Shown here: piece after piece, positions 35,641 through 45,067 of the stretch
How positions within the stretch are numbered: position 1 is the stretch's first letter
Layout: each line of letters opens with the position of its first letter
Assembly: GCA_017399685.1 (NCBI GenBank)
Contig: JAFQBM010000027.1
Coordinates: 1 to 64,000, forward strand
Direction: 5' to 3'
Length of the DNA: 64,000 nucleotides
From: Lachnospiraceae bacterium
GTDB lineage: Bacteria; Bacillota; Clostridia; Lachnospirales; Lachnospiraceae
Translations under genes and position numbers: made by a program
Notes under the pieces: model-generated
Told to the model about the DNA's origin: nothing
Seen by the model: the letters and a program-made list of their open reading frames with translations, nothing else
Databases searched by the model: none

Positions 35641-36936
35641 TTAAGCCTCTCGTTCGATTTGAGCACGTTTCTTTGCTACAGGATCCTTCTTCTTTGCTGC
35701 CTTCTTTTCGTCATACTCAATGATGGCATCTGCATGATTTTCAACCATATCCTTGGTAATGATACATTTAGAAATCTTATCATCAGAAGGAATTTCGTAC
35801 ATTAAATCCATTACCACCGATTCAATGATAGAACGAAGTCCTCTGGCTCCTGTATTACGTTCCATTGCTAATCTTGCAATGGCCTTCAATGCCTCTTCTT
35901 CGAATTCTAACTCTACATCATCTAATTCAAATAATCTTTGATATTGTTTTACAAGGGCACTCTTAGGTTCACATAAAATACGCACCATTGCAGTTTCATC
36001 CAAAGAATCCAAAGACGCAGTCACGGGAACACGACCAACGAATTCCGGAATCAATCCAAATTTCACATAATCCTGTGGTGTTACCTGTTTGAACCACTCT
36101 CCAACGTTCTGTTCCTTTTTATCTTTAATGGTGGAATTAAATCCAATGGATTTTTCACCTAATCTAGCTTCAATAATTTTTTCCAATCCGTCAAAGGCAC
36201 CACCACAGATAAACAGAATATTGGAAGTATCAATCTGAATAAATTCCTGTTGTGGATGCTTTCTTCCACCTTGCGGAGGAACAGAAGCAATGGTTCCTTC
36301 AATAATCTTTAATAAGGCCTGTTGTACACCTTCACCGGATACATCTCTGGTAATAGAAGTATTTTCGCCTTTTCTTGTAATCTTATCAATTTCATCAATA
36401 TAAATGATACCACGTTCTGCACGTTCAATATCATAATCTGCCGCCTGAATAATCTTTAACAGAATATTTTCAACATCTTCACCAACATAACCTGCTTCTG
36501 TTAAGGTAGTAGCATCTGCAATCGCAAATGGCACATTTAATAACTTAGCAAGGGTCTGGGCAAGATAGGTTTTACCAGAACCAGTTGGTCCAATCATGAT
36601 AATATTACTTTTTTGTAATTCTACGTCAAAACTCTTATCTGCCATGATACGTTTATAATGATTATAAACTGCTACTGATAGTACTTTTTTCGCATCATCC
36701 TGTCCGATTACATATTCATCCAGAAATTCTTTGATTTGCTTTGGTTTTAGCAGATTAATTTCCCCAGATTCCATATCGTCATCCAAAAATTCATCCTCTA
36801 AAATACCACTACAGATTTCGATACATTCATCACAGATGTAAACATTGTTTGCACCAGCAATAATTTTTCGAACCTGTTCCTGAGACTTATTACAAAAGGA
36901 ACATCTCACCTTTGAATCTTCCTTACGATTTGCCAT
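35641..36936 (-). CDS. clpX: ATP-dependent Clp protease ATPase subunit ClpX
   Basis: A 431-residue AAA+ unfoldase. An N-terminal zinc-binding domain has Cys12, Cys15, Cys35 and Cys38. Walker A GPTGSGKT is at 116-123, Walker B is [10 protein letters not shown] (near 197-206), and a GYVGEDVE pore loop follows the Walker A region. IGF-type ClpP-docking is represented by KSIGFNS (near 267). A long charged C-terminal tail ([16 protein letters not shown]) is present. It lies 38 bp after clpP and feeds substrates to it. Confidence 0.97.
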   Translation of the reverse strand: MANRKEDSKVRCSFCNKSQEQVRKIIAGANNVYICDECIEICSGILEDEFLDDDMESGEINLLKPKQIKEFLDEYVIGQDDAKKVLSVAVYNHYKRIMADKSFDVELQKSNIIMIGPTGSGKTYLAQTLAKLLNVPFAIADATTLTEAGYVGEDVENILLKIIQAADYDIERAERGIIYIDEIDKITRKGENTSITRDVSGEGVQQALLKIIEGTIASVPPQGGRKHPQQEFIQIDTSNILFICGGAFDGLEKIIEARLGEKSIGFNSTIKDKKEQNVGEWFKQVTPQDYVKFGLIPEFVGRVPVTASLDSLDETAMVRILCEPKSALVKQYQRLFELDDVELEFEEEALKAIARLAMERNTGARGLRSIIESVVMDLMYEIPSDDKISKCIITKDMVENHADAIIEYDEKKAAKKKDPVAKKRAQIEREA

Positions 36937-36974
36937 TTCTTCACCTCGATTTCTTTAAATCTTCCTGATTATTC

Positions 36975-37556
36975 TTAATGACCTTCAATCACCTTATCGA
37001 TCAAACCATATTCCATGGCTTCTTTTGCACTTAACCAGTTATCTCTGTCTGTATCAACTTCAATAATTTCCAGTGGCTTTCCTGTATTTTCACTTAAAAC
37101 TCTATTTAAGTTTGCTTTCGTCTTTAATATATGATCTGCTGCAATCTTAATATCACTTGCCTGACCTTGGGCACCGCCTAAAGGCTGATGAATCATAATT
37201 TCCGCATTTGGAAGTGCCATTCTCTTACCCTTGGTACCTCCTGCTAATAAAAATGCTCCCATACTTGCAGCCATACCTAAACAAATGGTAGATACATCGC
37301 ATTTGATATATTTCATAGTATCATAAATAGCCCAGCCTGCAGTAACAGAACCACCAGGACTGTTAATATATAAATTAATGTCCTTACCTGGGTCTTCCGA
37401 TTCCAAGAACAATAACTGTGCTACTACAAGATTTGCAGTAACTTCATTTACTTCTTCCCCTAAAAAGATAATTCTGTCTTTTAATAATCTGGAATAAATA
37501 TCGTAGGAACGCTCTCCCCTGCTGGTTTGTTCAATGACATAAGGTACTAAACTCAT
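36975..37556 (-). CDS. clpP: ATP-dependent Clp protease proteolytic subunit
   Basis: A 193-residue serine protease that forms the double-heptamer chamber. The triad is Ser98 (GMAASMGAF), His123 (MIHQPLGG) and Asp172 (TDRDNW). The N-terminal processing region [19 protein letters not shown] is typical. The order tig-clpP-clpX-engB is the standard proteostasis cluster. I see no CtsR operator upstream, although a strong inverted repeat lies at 37598-37630. Confidence 0.98.
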   Translation of the reverse strand: MSLVPYVIEQTSRGERSYDIYSRLLKDRIIFLGEEVNEVTANLVVAQLLFLESEDPGKDINLYINSPGGSVTAGWAIYDTMKYIKCDVSTICLGMAASMGAFLLAGGTKGKRMALPNAEIMIHQPLGGAQGQASDIKIAADHILKTKANLNRVLSENTGKPLEIIEVDTDRDNWLSAKEAMEYGLIDKVIEGH

Positions 37557-37597
37557 TTTTACTTCCTCCTTTTACTATATAAAACCCTTTTTATGTA

Positions 37598-37630
37598 GTT
37601 AGGATATCCCCATAATAAGGATATCCTAAC
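37598..37630. other. Perfect 12-bp inverted repeat between tig and clpP
   Basis: GTTAGGATATCC and GGATATCCTAAC around a 9-nt loop. It lacks a T-tract on the minus strand, so it may be a weak terminator, an mRNA processing hairpin or an operator before clpP. Confidence 0.75.
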
Positions 37631-37687
37631 TGTCAGATTTCATGCATAGTTCTTTAAAAATCCATAACTATTCAAAATTTAGATTTC

Positions 37688-38974
37688 TTATACTTCCTTT
37701 GCTGCTTCTACAACAAAATCTACTGCCTTTTGAACTGCAGTATCTTTCTTAATTGCATCCTTTTCAGCATCGCCCATTAATTCTTTTAACTTATCTAATT
37801 CCATCTGGTACATAGAAGCGATATTTGAAAGTTCTTTTTCTAATTCTTCATCTGATACTGTGATATTTTCTACTTCTACAATCTTTTCAAGTACTAATCT
37901 TGACTGGATTCTTGCTAATGCCTGTGGCTTGCATTGTTCTTCAAATTTAGCCATAGTTAAGCCTGTGAATTGGAAGTATTGTTCCAATCTTAATCCCTGA
38001 TAGCTTAATCTTTGAGCAAATTCATCTACCATCTGCTTCACAGTAGTATCAATCATAGCATCTGGAATTTCCATGGTTGCATTTTCAATAATCTTTTCGA
38101 TTACTTTATCTTCTTTTTGAGTCTTAGCTTCTTTTTCTTTCTTTTCTGCTAATTTGGTCTTGATGTCGTTCTTGTATTCGTCCAAAGTATCGAATCCACC
38201 TACATCCTGAGCAAATTCATCATTTAATTCTGGTAATTCATTTGCATTGATGCTCTTAATGTTTACTTTAAACATAGCAGGCTTTGCTGCTAATTCCGGA
38301 GCATGGTATTCTTCTGGGAAAGTTACGTTTACTTCTACTTCATCTCCAATGTTCTTTCCGATTAACTGGTCTTCAAATGTATCAATGAAAGAGTGGGAAC
38401 CGATTACAAGAGGATAATCTTCGCCCTTTCCACCTTCAAATGCAACTCCATCAACAAATCCTTCGTAGTCGATTACTACTTCATCGCCAGAAACAACTGC
38501 TCTGTCTGTTACCGCAAAGGTTCTTGCATTTTGTTCCTGTTCTTTCTTTAATTCAGCTTCTACTTCTTCTTCAGTAACTTCAACTTTTACTGCTTCTACT
38601 TCGATTTCTTTGTATTGACCTAAAGTAACTTCAGGTTTTACTGCTACGGTTGCAGTGAAGATAAATGGTTCACCCTTCTTAGCCTGAACTACTTCTACTT
38701 CTGGTGAAGATACGATTTCTAATTCTGTTTCATCAAATACCTTTGGATATTCGTTTGAAATTACTTCATTTGCAGCATCTTCATAAAACATCTCTGCACC
38801 ATACATTTTTTCTAAATAAGCTTGTGGTACTTTACCTTTACGGAAACCTGGAACGGAAATTTGTCCCTTTTGCTTATTATAAACTGTCTTAATTGCTGCT
38901 TCAAAAACATCTGCTCCTACTTCTACTGTAAGCTTCGCCATGTTTTTTTCTAATTTTTCTACTGTTAAATTCAT
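37688..38974 (-). CDS. tig: Trigger factor
   Basis: A 428-residue ribosome-associated chaperone and prolyl isomerase. The N-terminal ribosome-binding domain includes the VPGFRKGKVPQ signature (about 38-48, GFRxGKxP motif). The FKBP-type PPIase domain (about 150-240) has VVIDYEGFVDGVAFEGG, and the long helical C-terminal domain follows. The ATG at 38974 has AGGAGG 9 nt upstream; the frame to 39043 begins before it. It precedes clpP. Confidence 0.97.
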   Translation of the reverse strand: MNLTVEKLEKNMAKLTVEVGADVFEAAIKTVYNKQKGQISVPGFRKGKVPQAYLEKMYGAEMFYEDAANEVISNEYPKVFDETELEIVSSPEVEVVQAKKGEPFIFTATVAVKPEVTLGQYKEIEVEAVKVEVTEEEVEAELKKEQEQNARTFAVTDRAVVSGDEVVIDYEGFVDGVAFEGGKGEDYPLVIGSHSFIDTFEDQLIGKNIGDEVEVNVTFPEEYHAPELAAKPAMFKVNIKSINANELPELNDEFAQDVGGFDTLDEYKNDIKTKLAEKKEKEAKTQKEDKVIEKIIENATMEIPDAMIDTTVKQMVDEFAQRLSYQGLRLEQYFQFTGLTMAKFEEQCKPQALARIQSRLVLEKIVEVENITVSDEELEKELSNIASMYQMELDKLKELMGDAEKDAIKKDTAVQKAVDFVVEAAKEV

Positions 38975-39095
38975 TCTAAATATCCTCCTATATGTCTTTT
39001 CATGGGTAGAAAATATTATGCATACAACTGATATATGCCACATAACAAGAACACTCTGGTATTCTTGAATATCTTACACCAATAATCATCGCCAC

Positions 39096-39125
39096 ATTAT
39101 ACCATAGATATTTCCAATATGTCTA
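39096..39125 (-). promoter_or_regulatory. Promoter of tig
   Basis: On the minus strand TAGACA (39120-39125), an 18-bp spacer and TATAAT (39096-39101). The 5' leader is about 115 nt and contains an imperfect hairpin (CAAGAA...TTCTTG, near 39043-39064). Otherwise the 38975-39224 gap holds no gene that I can see. Confidence 0.7.
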
Positions 39126-39224
39126 CACTTTTTATAAATTTATCACAATAAAGTCCCTTCTGTTCAAGAAAAACAATTTAAAATCATCCCATTTTCCTAT
39201 TTAATGACAAAATCTGTATATACG

Positions 39225-39254
39225 AAAAATGCTGCCACAACGAATTGTGGCAGC
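39225..39254 (-). terminator. Terminator after the SASP gene
   Basis: On the minus strand GCTGCCACAA/TTGTGGCAGC form a perfect 10-bp stem with a 4-nt loop, followed by ATTTTTC. Confidence 0.9.
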
Positions 39255-39283
39255 ATAACAGTTTTTAAAAGATGGCAGAGAGA

Positions 39284-39505
39284 TTATTCTCCTTGTCTGC
39301 TCATTTCTTCTTCCTGTCTTTTAATCATTCTACGAACCATTTCTCCACCAACGGAACCGGTTTCTCTTGAAGTAAGATCGCCGTTGTATCCGTTCTTTAA
39401 GTTTACGCCCATTTCAGATGCTACTTCCATTTTTAATTTATCCATAGCACCCTTTGCTTCTGGAACTTCCATACGTCCGTTTTTAGAACCACTTGTGTTT
39501 GACAT
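39284..39505 (-). CDS. Alpha/beta-type small acid-soluble spore protein
   Basis: A 73-residue spore DNA-coating protein. The core KLKMEVASEMGVNLKNGYNG (conserved Glu before the protease-cleavage region) and GSVGGEMVRRMI fit the alpha/beta SASP family. These proteins saturate spore DNA and are digested at germination. A CATACTA box at 39558-39564 (minus strand) resembles the -10 of sigma-G promoters, but I could not find a convincing -35. I prefer the ATG at 39505 over one at 39514. Its presence points to a spore-former. Confidence 0.9.
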   Translation of the reverse strand: MSNTSGSKNGRMEVPEAKGAMDKLKMEVASEMGVNLKNGYNGDLTSRETGSVGGEMVRRMIKRQEEEMSRQGE

Positions 39506-39653
39506 AACATTCACCTTCCTAGTATTTTTATCGAAAAGCTCTTGCTTATCGTAATCCTAGTATGTGTAAGTGTATGATAATTATTATGGTAACTTTAGGA
39601 AGCAAAACCACATATTACATTCCCTTTGCAGCAACGACATTTCATCACCCTTC

Positions 39654-40289
39654 TTAATTTTGTATTTCCACCTCTGTTGCCAGTGTTACTTTGTCCTCTG
39701 TTGCCTGCTCCTGTTTCGGACTCTGCTCTTTTATGATCAGTCTCTCTGCAATATTCTGAGCAGTTTCCAAAAAGGAAGTACATTCATAATCTTTCGCATC
39801 GAAACATTCAATGACCAAATCATAGCTTTCCATCATAGGATAAAACACCTGATAATTAATCTGCTTTTCTTCCACCATCATCTCGTAAGATAATTTTAGA
39901 TAATATCCATACTCTGTATCAATAATACTACTTTCTACAAAAACAGCCTGTGGATATTTTCCCGCTATCTCCAACATCTTGGTCGCAGCATATTCACCCA
40001 GTGCGTATTCTTTGGTCATATTTTTTTCCTGATTGCATTCATATCTTAAGATAAGGGAAGAATTCTGTGTTTTGGCCAACTGCATCACTTCTTTTGAAAT
40101 AAGTTCTTCCTCATATTCCTCCGGTATCTGAAATACAACATCATGAAATTGTATTTCTTTCCAAACTGCCTCTTCTTTTTTACTTTCTTCCACATTGGAC
40201 GAAGTGCTTCCTATGTCCATCTCATTCGTGGCACATGCCGTTAGAAGCATGCAAACCATGAGTCCAAGCAATATCCATCCTTTTTTCAA
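39654..40289 (-). CDS. Unknown lipoprotein
   Basis: A 211-residue protein with a clear lipoprotein signal: KKGWILLGLMVCMLLTAC, with a lipobox LLTAC and lipidated Cys near residue 19. This supports the TTG at 40289, which has GGGAGGG 5 nt upstream, as the real start instead of the ATG at 40376. The mature part begins with a Ser/Glu-rich linker and has a mixed fold of unknown family; it ends in a Glu/Gln-rich tail. It is located between the SASP gene and lepB. Function unknown; likely anchored outside the membrane. Confidence 0.75.
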   Translation of the reverse strand: MKKGWILLGLMVCMLLTACATNEMDIGSTSSNVEESKKEEAVWKEIQFHDVVFQIPEEYEEELISKEVMQLAKTQNSSLILRYECNQEKNMTKEYALGEYAATKMLEIAGKYPQAVFVESSIIDTEYGYYLKLSYEMMVEEKQINYQVFYPMMESYDLVIECFDAKDYECTSFLETAQNIAERLIIKEQSPKQEQATEDKVTLATEVEIQN

Positions 40290-40386
40290 ATTATCCCTCC
40301 CTGCCTCCGTATTCATTGACAGTATTATGATTCTATGCAAATCCACAAAATTCACGGCTATCCTGAAAAACTCCACTTATAGAGGG

Positions 40387-41016
40387 TTAATCTATTTTCG
40401 CAATAGATGGATAGTATCGGAACAATACTTTTGCAATGATATCCTCTTCTTTCACAAATTTATTCTCCCAATATCTCGAATCCAGAGAATAATTACGGTT
40501 ATCACCCATCATGAAATAAGAGCCTTCCGGTACAACAAATGGTCCACATTCTCCTTCTGTGGTTACAGTAAGATACTCCGACTCATCCAGTATTTCACCG
40601 TCAATGTAAACATTTCCATCATAAATCTCTACGGTTTCTCCCGGCATACCAATAATACGTTTTACATAATTAACCTTCGTATTATCCGGATATGGGAATA
40701 TAACAACATCTCCCCTTTCCGGCTCTGAAAACTGATAAGCCAGACGAAATCCGATTAAATTATCACCTTTCATAATCGTAGATTCCATGGATGTGGTTGG
40801 TACATTTGCATTAAACAATACTACTCTGCTTAAAAACCATCCTAAAAACAAGGCGATTGCAATGGTAAACACCCAGCTTAACAGTTCTTTTCCAAAAGAT
40901 TCATTGCTTTCAGAATCCTCCTTATGGTCTTCCTGTTTTAAACCATTTTCTTCTGCTGGATTTTCACTCATTTGGTTTTCTTCATATTGATTCGTTTTTT
41001 CTTTTTCCGGCTTCAT
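40387..41016 (-). CDS. lepB: Type I signal peptidase
   Basis: A 209-residue membrane protease that cleaves secretory signal peptides. A Glu/Lys-rich cytoplasmic segment (1-43) precedes one transmembrane helix (about 46-66). The catalytic Ser76 is in PTTSMEST and the Lys119 base in YVKRIIGMPGE; the GDNRNYSLDSR box (near 177) is intact. The ATG at 41016 has GGAGAG 3-5 nt upstream. It follows htpG by 41 bp and may be cotranscribed. Confidence 0.94.
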   Translation of the reverse strand: MKPEKEKTNQYEENQMSENPAEENGLKQEDHKEDSESNESFGKELLSWVFTIAIALFLGWFLSRVVLFNANVPTTSMESTIMKGDNLIGFRLAYQFSEPERGDVVIFPYPDNTKVNYVKRIIGMPGETVEIYDGNVYIDGEILDESEYLTVTTEGECGPFVVPEGSYFMMGDNRNYSLDSRYWENKFVKEEDIIAKVLFRYYPSIAKID

Positions 41017-41057
41017 ATTCTCTCCATATACTGTCAACTGCCTGTAATTCTAAAGCA

Positions 41058-42980
41058 TTATGACTTTGTTAGTTTTTCTAATATTTCATTGCTTCGTAAG
41101 ATAAACTTCGTCATAGCGTCTGCACCCAATGGACTGTGAGATAATAATGCCAAATCATAAATCTGCTGACATACCATATCGGTATATTCGGCTTCTGCAT
41201 TCTCTAATACATATTGTACCAAAGGATGATTTAAATTAAGCACTAAAGTCTGCTGACCCATTCCAAACATAGAAGGATCCATACCACCGCCCATGCTGTA
41301 CATTTTCATCATTTCCTGCATTCTACGACTTTCTTCCGATAACGTTATCATAGCAGATAATGAAGAATTTTTCAACTTCTCAGCAGAAACTGATAAGTTT
41401 TCCTTATTTAACGCCTTTTTAAATAATTCACCAAGCTTTTCAGATGCCTCTTTTAATTCTTCTTCGTTGCTTTCTTCTTTTAAAGTATCTGTAACATCTG
41501 CATCGATACGAAGGAATTTTACATCCTGATTCGCCTGTTCCATATGGGTAATAAAAGGCGTATCAATGTTATGAGTCAAAATCACTGCCTGCATACCCTG
41601 TTCTTTGAATAAATTAATATATTGGGACTGTCCTGTCACATCTGTTACATAGAATACTTTGTTTTCATGTTTTTCCTTGGCTGCTTCTAAATATTCCGGC
41701 AAGGTCTGATATACATCATCCAGATTCTTAAACAGGATATAATCCTTCATTTTATCATTAAATTTATCATCCTTTAAGCATCCGAATTTAATAAACGGAC
41801 TTAAATCATCCCAGTATTTCTCATAACTTTCTTTTTCTGTTTTGCACATACCGGATAATTTATCGGCAACTTTCTTAGTGATATAATCTGAAATTTTACG
41901 AACAAATCCATCATTTTGTAATGCACTTCTTGATACATTCAATGGTAAGTCCGGACAATCAATGACACCCTTTAATAAAAGTAAAAATTCAGGAATTACT
42001 TCTTTGATATTATCTGCAATAAATACCTGATTATTATAAAGCTTTATGGTTCCTTCCAAAGAGTCATATTGGCTGTTAAATTTAGGGAAATAAAGAATAC
42101 CCTTTAAATTAAATGGATAATCCATATTTAAATGAATCCAGAACAAAGGCTCTTTATAGTCATGAAATACCTTACGGTAAAATTCTTTGTATTCTTCTTC
42201 TGTACATTCATTCGGATGCTTGGTCCATAATGGAGTTGGGTCATTAATAGGAACTTCCTTTGGTTCTTCTTTCTGAACTTCTGCTGTTTCAGTGGTTTCA
42301 GTTTCTTCTGCTTCTTCCACAACTTCTTCTACTTTTTCTTCTTTTACTGCATCTTCATTGGTAAAATAAATTTCAACCGGCATGAAAGAACAATATTTTT
42401 CAATGACTTCTTTGGCACGATATTCATTCGAAAACTCATAACTGTCTTCATTCAGATATAACGTAATCTCTGTACCTCTGGTGGTCTTAGTACCGGTTTC
42501 CATAGAATATTCCGTACCGCCATCGCATTCCCAGTATACCGCTTGGGCATCTTCTTTATAGGATAAAGTCTGAATGGTTACTTTCTGTGCTACCATAAAT
42601 GCAGAATAAAATCCCAAACCGAAATGTCCGATAATCTGGTCTTCATTGGTTTTGTCTTTATATTTTTCAATAAAATCTGCTGCACCGGAAAAAGCAATCT
42701 GATTAATATACTGTTCTACTTCATCCTTCGTCATACCTAAACCATTATCCATAAAAGTAATGGTCTTATTTTTTTGACTTACTAAAACATCTATACGATA
42801 TGTTTCCCCATCTGGTTCGTTATAATCTCCCATTAATGCTAACTTCTTTAATTTAGTTACTGCATCACAGCCATTGGAAATTAATTCACGGAAAAAAATG
42901 TCATGATCTGAATACAACCATTTTTTAATGATTGGAAAAATATTCTCACTATTAATTGATAAACTACCTTTACTTGCCAT
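41058..42980 (-). CDS. htpG: Hsp90-family chaperone HtpG
   Basis: A 640-residue Hsp90. The GHKL ATPase domain shows LISNGCDAVTKL (ATP-site Asn and Asp; usually N-A, here N-G), TFMDNGLGMTKDE and GHFGLGFYSAFM. A Glu/Thr-rich acidic insertion sits near 215-245, like the charged linker of other Hsp90s. Middle and C-terminal domains are complete. A perfect CIRCE operator and a sigma-A promoter lie directly upstream, so it should be controlled by HrcA. Ribosome binding site AAGGAGA. Confidence 0.97.
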   Translation of the reverse strand: MASKGSLSINSENIFPIIKKWLYSDHDIFFRELISNGCDAVTKLKKLALMGDYNEPDGETYRIDVLVSQKNKTITFMDNGLGMTKDEVEQYINQIAFSGAADFIEKYKDKTNEDQIIGHFGLGFYSAFMVAQKVTIQTLSYKEDAQAVYWECDGGTEYSMETGTKTTRGTEITLYLNEDSYEFSNEYRAKEVIEKYCSFMPVEIYFTNEDAVKEEKVEEVVEEAEETETTETAEVQKEEPKEVPINDPTPLWTKHPNECTEEEYKEFYRKVFHDYKEPLFWIHLNMDYPFNLKGILYFPKFNSQYDSLEGTIKLYNNQVFIADNIKEVIPEFLLLLKGVIDCPDLPLNVSRSALQNDGFVRKISDYITKKVADKLSGMCKTEKESYEKYWDDLSPFIKFGCLKDDKFNDKMKDYILFKNLDDVYQTLPEYLEAAKEKHENKVFYVTDVTGQSQYINLFKEQGMQAVILTHNIDTPFITHMEQANQDVKFLRIDADVTDTLKEESNEEELKEASEKLGELFKKALNKENLSVSAEKLKNSSLSAMITLSEESRRMQEMMKMYSMGGGMDPSMFGMGQQTLVLNLNHPLVQYVLENAEAEYTDMVCQQIYDLALLSHSPLGADAMTKFILRSNEILEKLTKS

Positions 42981-43012
42981 TATGATACATCTCCTTATAA
43001 TTTATTATACTT

Positions 43013-43041
43013 ATCATAATACTTGCTTTACATAATGTCAA
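43013..43041 (-). promoter_or_regulatory. Promoter of htpG
   Basis: On the minus strand TTGACA (43036-43041), a 17-bp spacer and TATGAT (43013-43018). It starts 7 bp after the CIRCE operator. Confidence 0.85.
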
Positions 43042-43048
43042 GAAAAAA

Positions 43049-43075
43049 TTAGCACTCACATCAAGTGAGTGCTAA
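43049..43075. promoter_or_regulatory. CIRCE operator (HrcA binding site) upstream of htpG
   Basis: TTAGCACTC-N9-GAGTGCTAA, identical to the CIRCE consensus, just before the -35 of the htpG promoter. On the minus strand the inverted repeat is followed by TTTTTTC and lies 18 bp past the SulP stop, so the same sequence could also terminate the SulP transcript. Confidence 0.92.
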
Positions 43076-43093
43076 CAGTATCATATTTCTTAC

Positions 43094-44752
43094 TTAACCT
43101 GCAATTGCTTTTGCCCGTTCAATGGCTTCGTCAATATGAGGTGCAAAATTCTCTGCCCCGATTACTTCGTCAAAGCCATTTTTCTTCATTACCTTCATCG
43201 GTTGTTCATTTACATGGGATAAAATCAAGGTAATCTCCATCTTCTTGCATTCCTGATAAATTTTATTCAACGTACCAAAAGCTGTTGCATCTAAAGCAGA
43301 AACGCTTCTCATACGAAGAATGATGACTTTGGTTCCGTCTTTACTGTCTCTTACAATGTCTACGAATTTGTCTGCTGCACCGAAGAACATAGGTCCATTA
43401 ATTTCAAATACTGCTGTTTTCTTCGGTACACGACGAAGACCGATGGCATCTTGATCATTTTCATCATCTTCTCCGTCTTCTGCATACTCCCATTCTCTTA
43501 CCGTAGTTTCCTGAGCCATACGGTTCATAAATAGCATTGCTGCAAGAACCATACCCACTTCAATGGCAATTACCAAATCAAAAAATACGGTTAAGAAAAA
43601 AGTAGCAAGCAATACCGTAATATCACTCTTTGGTGCTTTTAACAACGCCTTGAAATCTCTCCAACCACTCATGTTATATGCTACCATCATTAACACTGCT
43701 GCAAGAGTTGTCATTGGAATCAGTTTCGCATATGGCATAAATACCAGCATAATTAACAATAAAGTTAGAGAATGTACCATACCCGCAATAGGAGTTCTTC
43801 CTCCATTCTTTACGTTCGTCGCAGTTCTGGCAATAGCACCGGTAGCAGGAATACCACCAAACAATGCAGATGCCATATTACCAACACCCTGTCCGATTAA
43901 TTCCATATTGGAGCGATGCTTGCTTCCAATCATACCATCCGATACAACACAAGAAAGCAAAGACTCGATTGCTGCCAATAATGCAATGGTAAAGGCAGGC
44001 GAAATTAAATTCTTTACTGTATCAAATGTAATACCTTCCGGAAGAGATGGGGTTGGCAGTTTGGAAGAAACTTCATAGCCTGCACTTCCAATGGTAGCAA
44101 CATCCATATCTGTCACAGCTACAATTACGGTGGTTACAATGATTGCAACCAAAGGTCCCGGTATTTTCTGGGTAATCTTAGGCCATACAATCAATATAAT
44201 CAATGCAATGGTACCAATAATAACAGTCTGCAGTTTTAACCCTTCCATATTCTGAGCATACAATGAGATTCTATCTACAAAATCCTCCGGATCTCTTGGA
44301 AGTGTAATTCCTGTAAAATCCTTAATCTGCTGAACAAAAATGCTAACTGCAATACCTGCAGTGAACCCTACTGTAATGGTAGTTGGAATAAATTTTATCA
44401 AAGTTCCCAACCGCAGCAAACCCATAAGTATCATAATGGCACCAGCCATTAAAGTTGCAAGGATTAATCCATTCATACCATAATCCTTAACAATGCCATA
44501 AATAATCATAACAAATGCCGCTGTAGGCCCACCAATCTGAACCCTGCTTCCGCCTAAAAACGAAATAAAAAATCCGGCAATGATTGCTGTATGTAAACCT
44601 TGCTCTGGCGATACACCGGAAGCTATGGCCAAGGCAATGGATAAAGGTAAGGCTACAATCGCAACAATGATACCTGCTACGATATCCTTTATCAATTGTT
44701 CTTTGGAGTAATTCTTCATTACCGAAAACAACTTGGGTTTTAATTTGTCCAT
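43094..44752 (-). CDS. SulP family anion transporter with STAS domain
   Basis: A 552-residue transporter. Ten or more hydrophobic segments fill residues 25-420, with the SulP marks ALPLSIALAIASGVSPEQGL (near 36-55), GGSRVQIGGPTAAF (near 68-81) and GGIPATGAIARTATN (near 290-304). A C-terminal STAS domain (about 440-550) has ALDATAFGTLNKI. The substrate could be sulfate, bicarbonate or a dicarboxylate; it cannot be read from sequence. Its promoter faces the GGDEF-EAL gene. Confidence 0.93.
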   Translation of the reverse strand: MDKLKPKLFSVMKNYSKEQLIKDIVAGIIVAIVALPLSIALAIASGVSPEQGLHTAIIAGFFISFLGGSRVQIGGPTAAFVMIIYGIVKDYGMNGLILATLMAGAIMILMGLLRLGTLIKFIPTTITVGFTAGIAVSIFVQQIKDFTGITLPRDPEDFVDRISLYAQNMEGLKLQTVIIGTIALIILIVWPKITQKIPGPLVAIIVTTVIVAVTDMDVATIGSAGYEVSSKLPTPSLPEGITFDTVKNLISPAFTIALLAAIESLLSCVVSDGMIGSKHRSNMELIGQGVGNMASALFGGIPATGAIARTATNVKNGGRTPIAGMVHSLTLLLIMLVFMPYAKLIPMTTLAAVLMMVAYNMSGWRDFKALLKAPKSDITVLLATFFLTVFFDLVIAIEVGMVLAAMLFMNRMAQETTVREWEYAEDGEDDENDQDAIGLRRVPKKTAVFEINGPMFFGAADKFVDIVRDSKDGTKVIILRMRSVSALDATAFGTLNKIYQECKKMEITLILSHVNEQPMKVMKKNGFDEVIGAENFAPHIDEAIERAKAIAG

Positions 44753-44862
44753 TTCTTCTTCCTCCTGGAATTTTTACTTTTTCATAGTTTCATCGCTTCT
44801 ATTCATCCCCGAACACACGTTGCGTAAATTTGCCCGTTTCTGAACAGTTACCACAATTTTTT

Positions 44863-44891
44863 ATAATATAACTTTCTTCGACGTTATACAA
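44863..44891 (-). promoter_or_regulatory. Promoter of the SulP gene
   Basis: On the minus strand TTGTAT (44886-44891), spacer 17 bp, TATTAT (44863-44868), about 110 bp before the start. The 315-bp intergenic region also holds the divergent promoter at 44919-44947 and no other gene. Confidence 0.6.
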
Positions 44892-44918
44892 GTATTTTTT
44901 TAAAAAATTAAAAATCCA

Positions 44919-44947
44919 TTGTAATCAAACTATTAATTTTATATAAT
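44919..44947 (+). promoter_or_regulatory. Promoter of the GGDEF-EAL gene
   Basis: TTGTAA (44919-44924), 17-bp spacer, TATAAT (44942-44947), leaving a leader of about 115 nt. I looked for a cyclic di-GMP riboswitch in the leader and did not find one. Confidence 0.6.
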
Positions 44948-45067
44948 ATAAATAATACCAGTGTGTAGCAAAATTTACTTTTGACACTCACAGCATAAAA
45001 ATAGAAATCTTACGAAAGGAAATGTCACATAAGTCACCTATGAACTTTTGTGTGTCAGGAAAATTCT

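Noticed and set aside
44940-45067. Cyclic di-GMP riboswitch before the GGDEF-EAL gene
   Set aside because: The leader lacks the characteristic conserved core of GEMM riboswitches.
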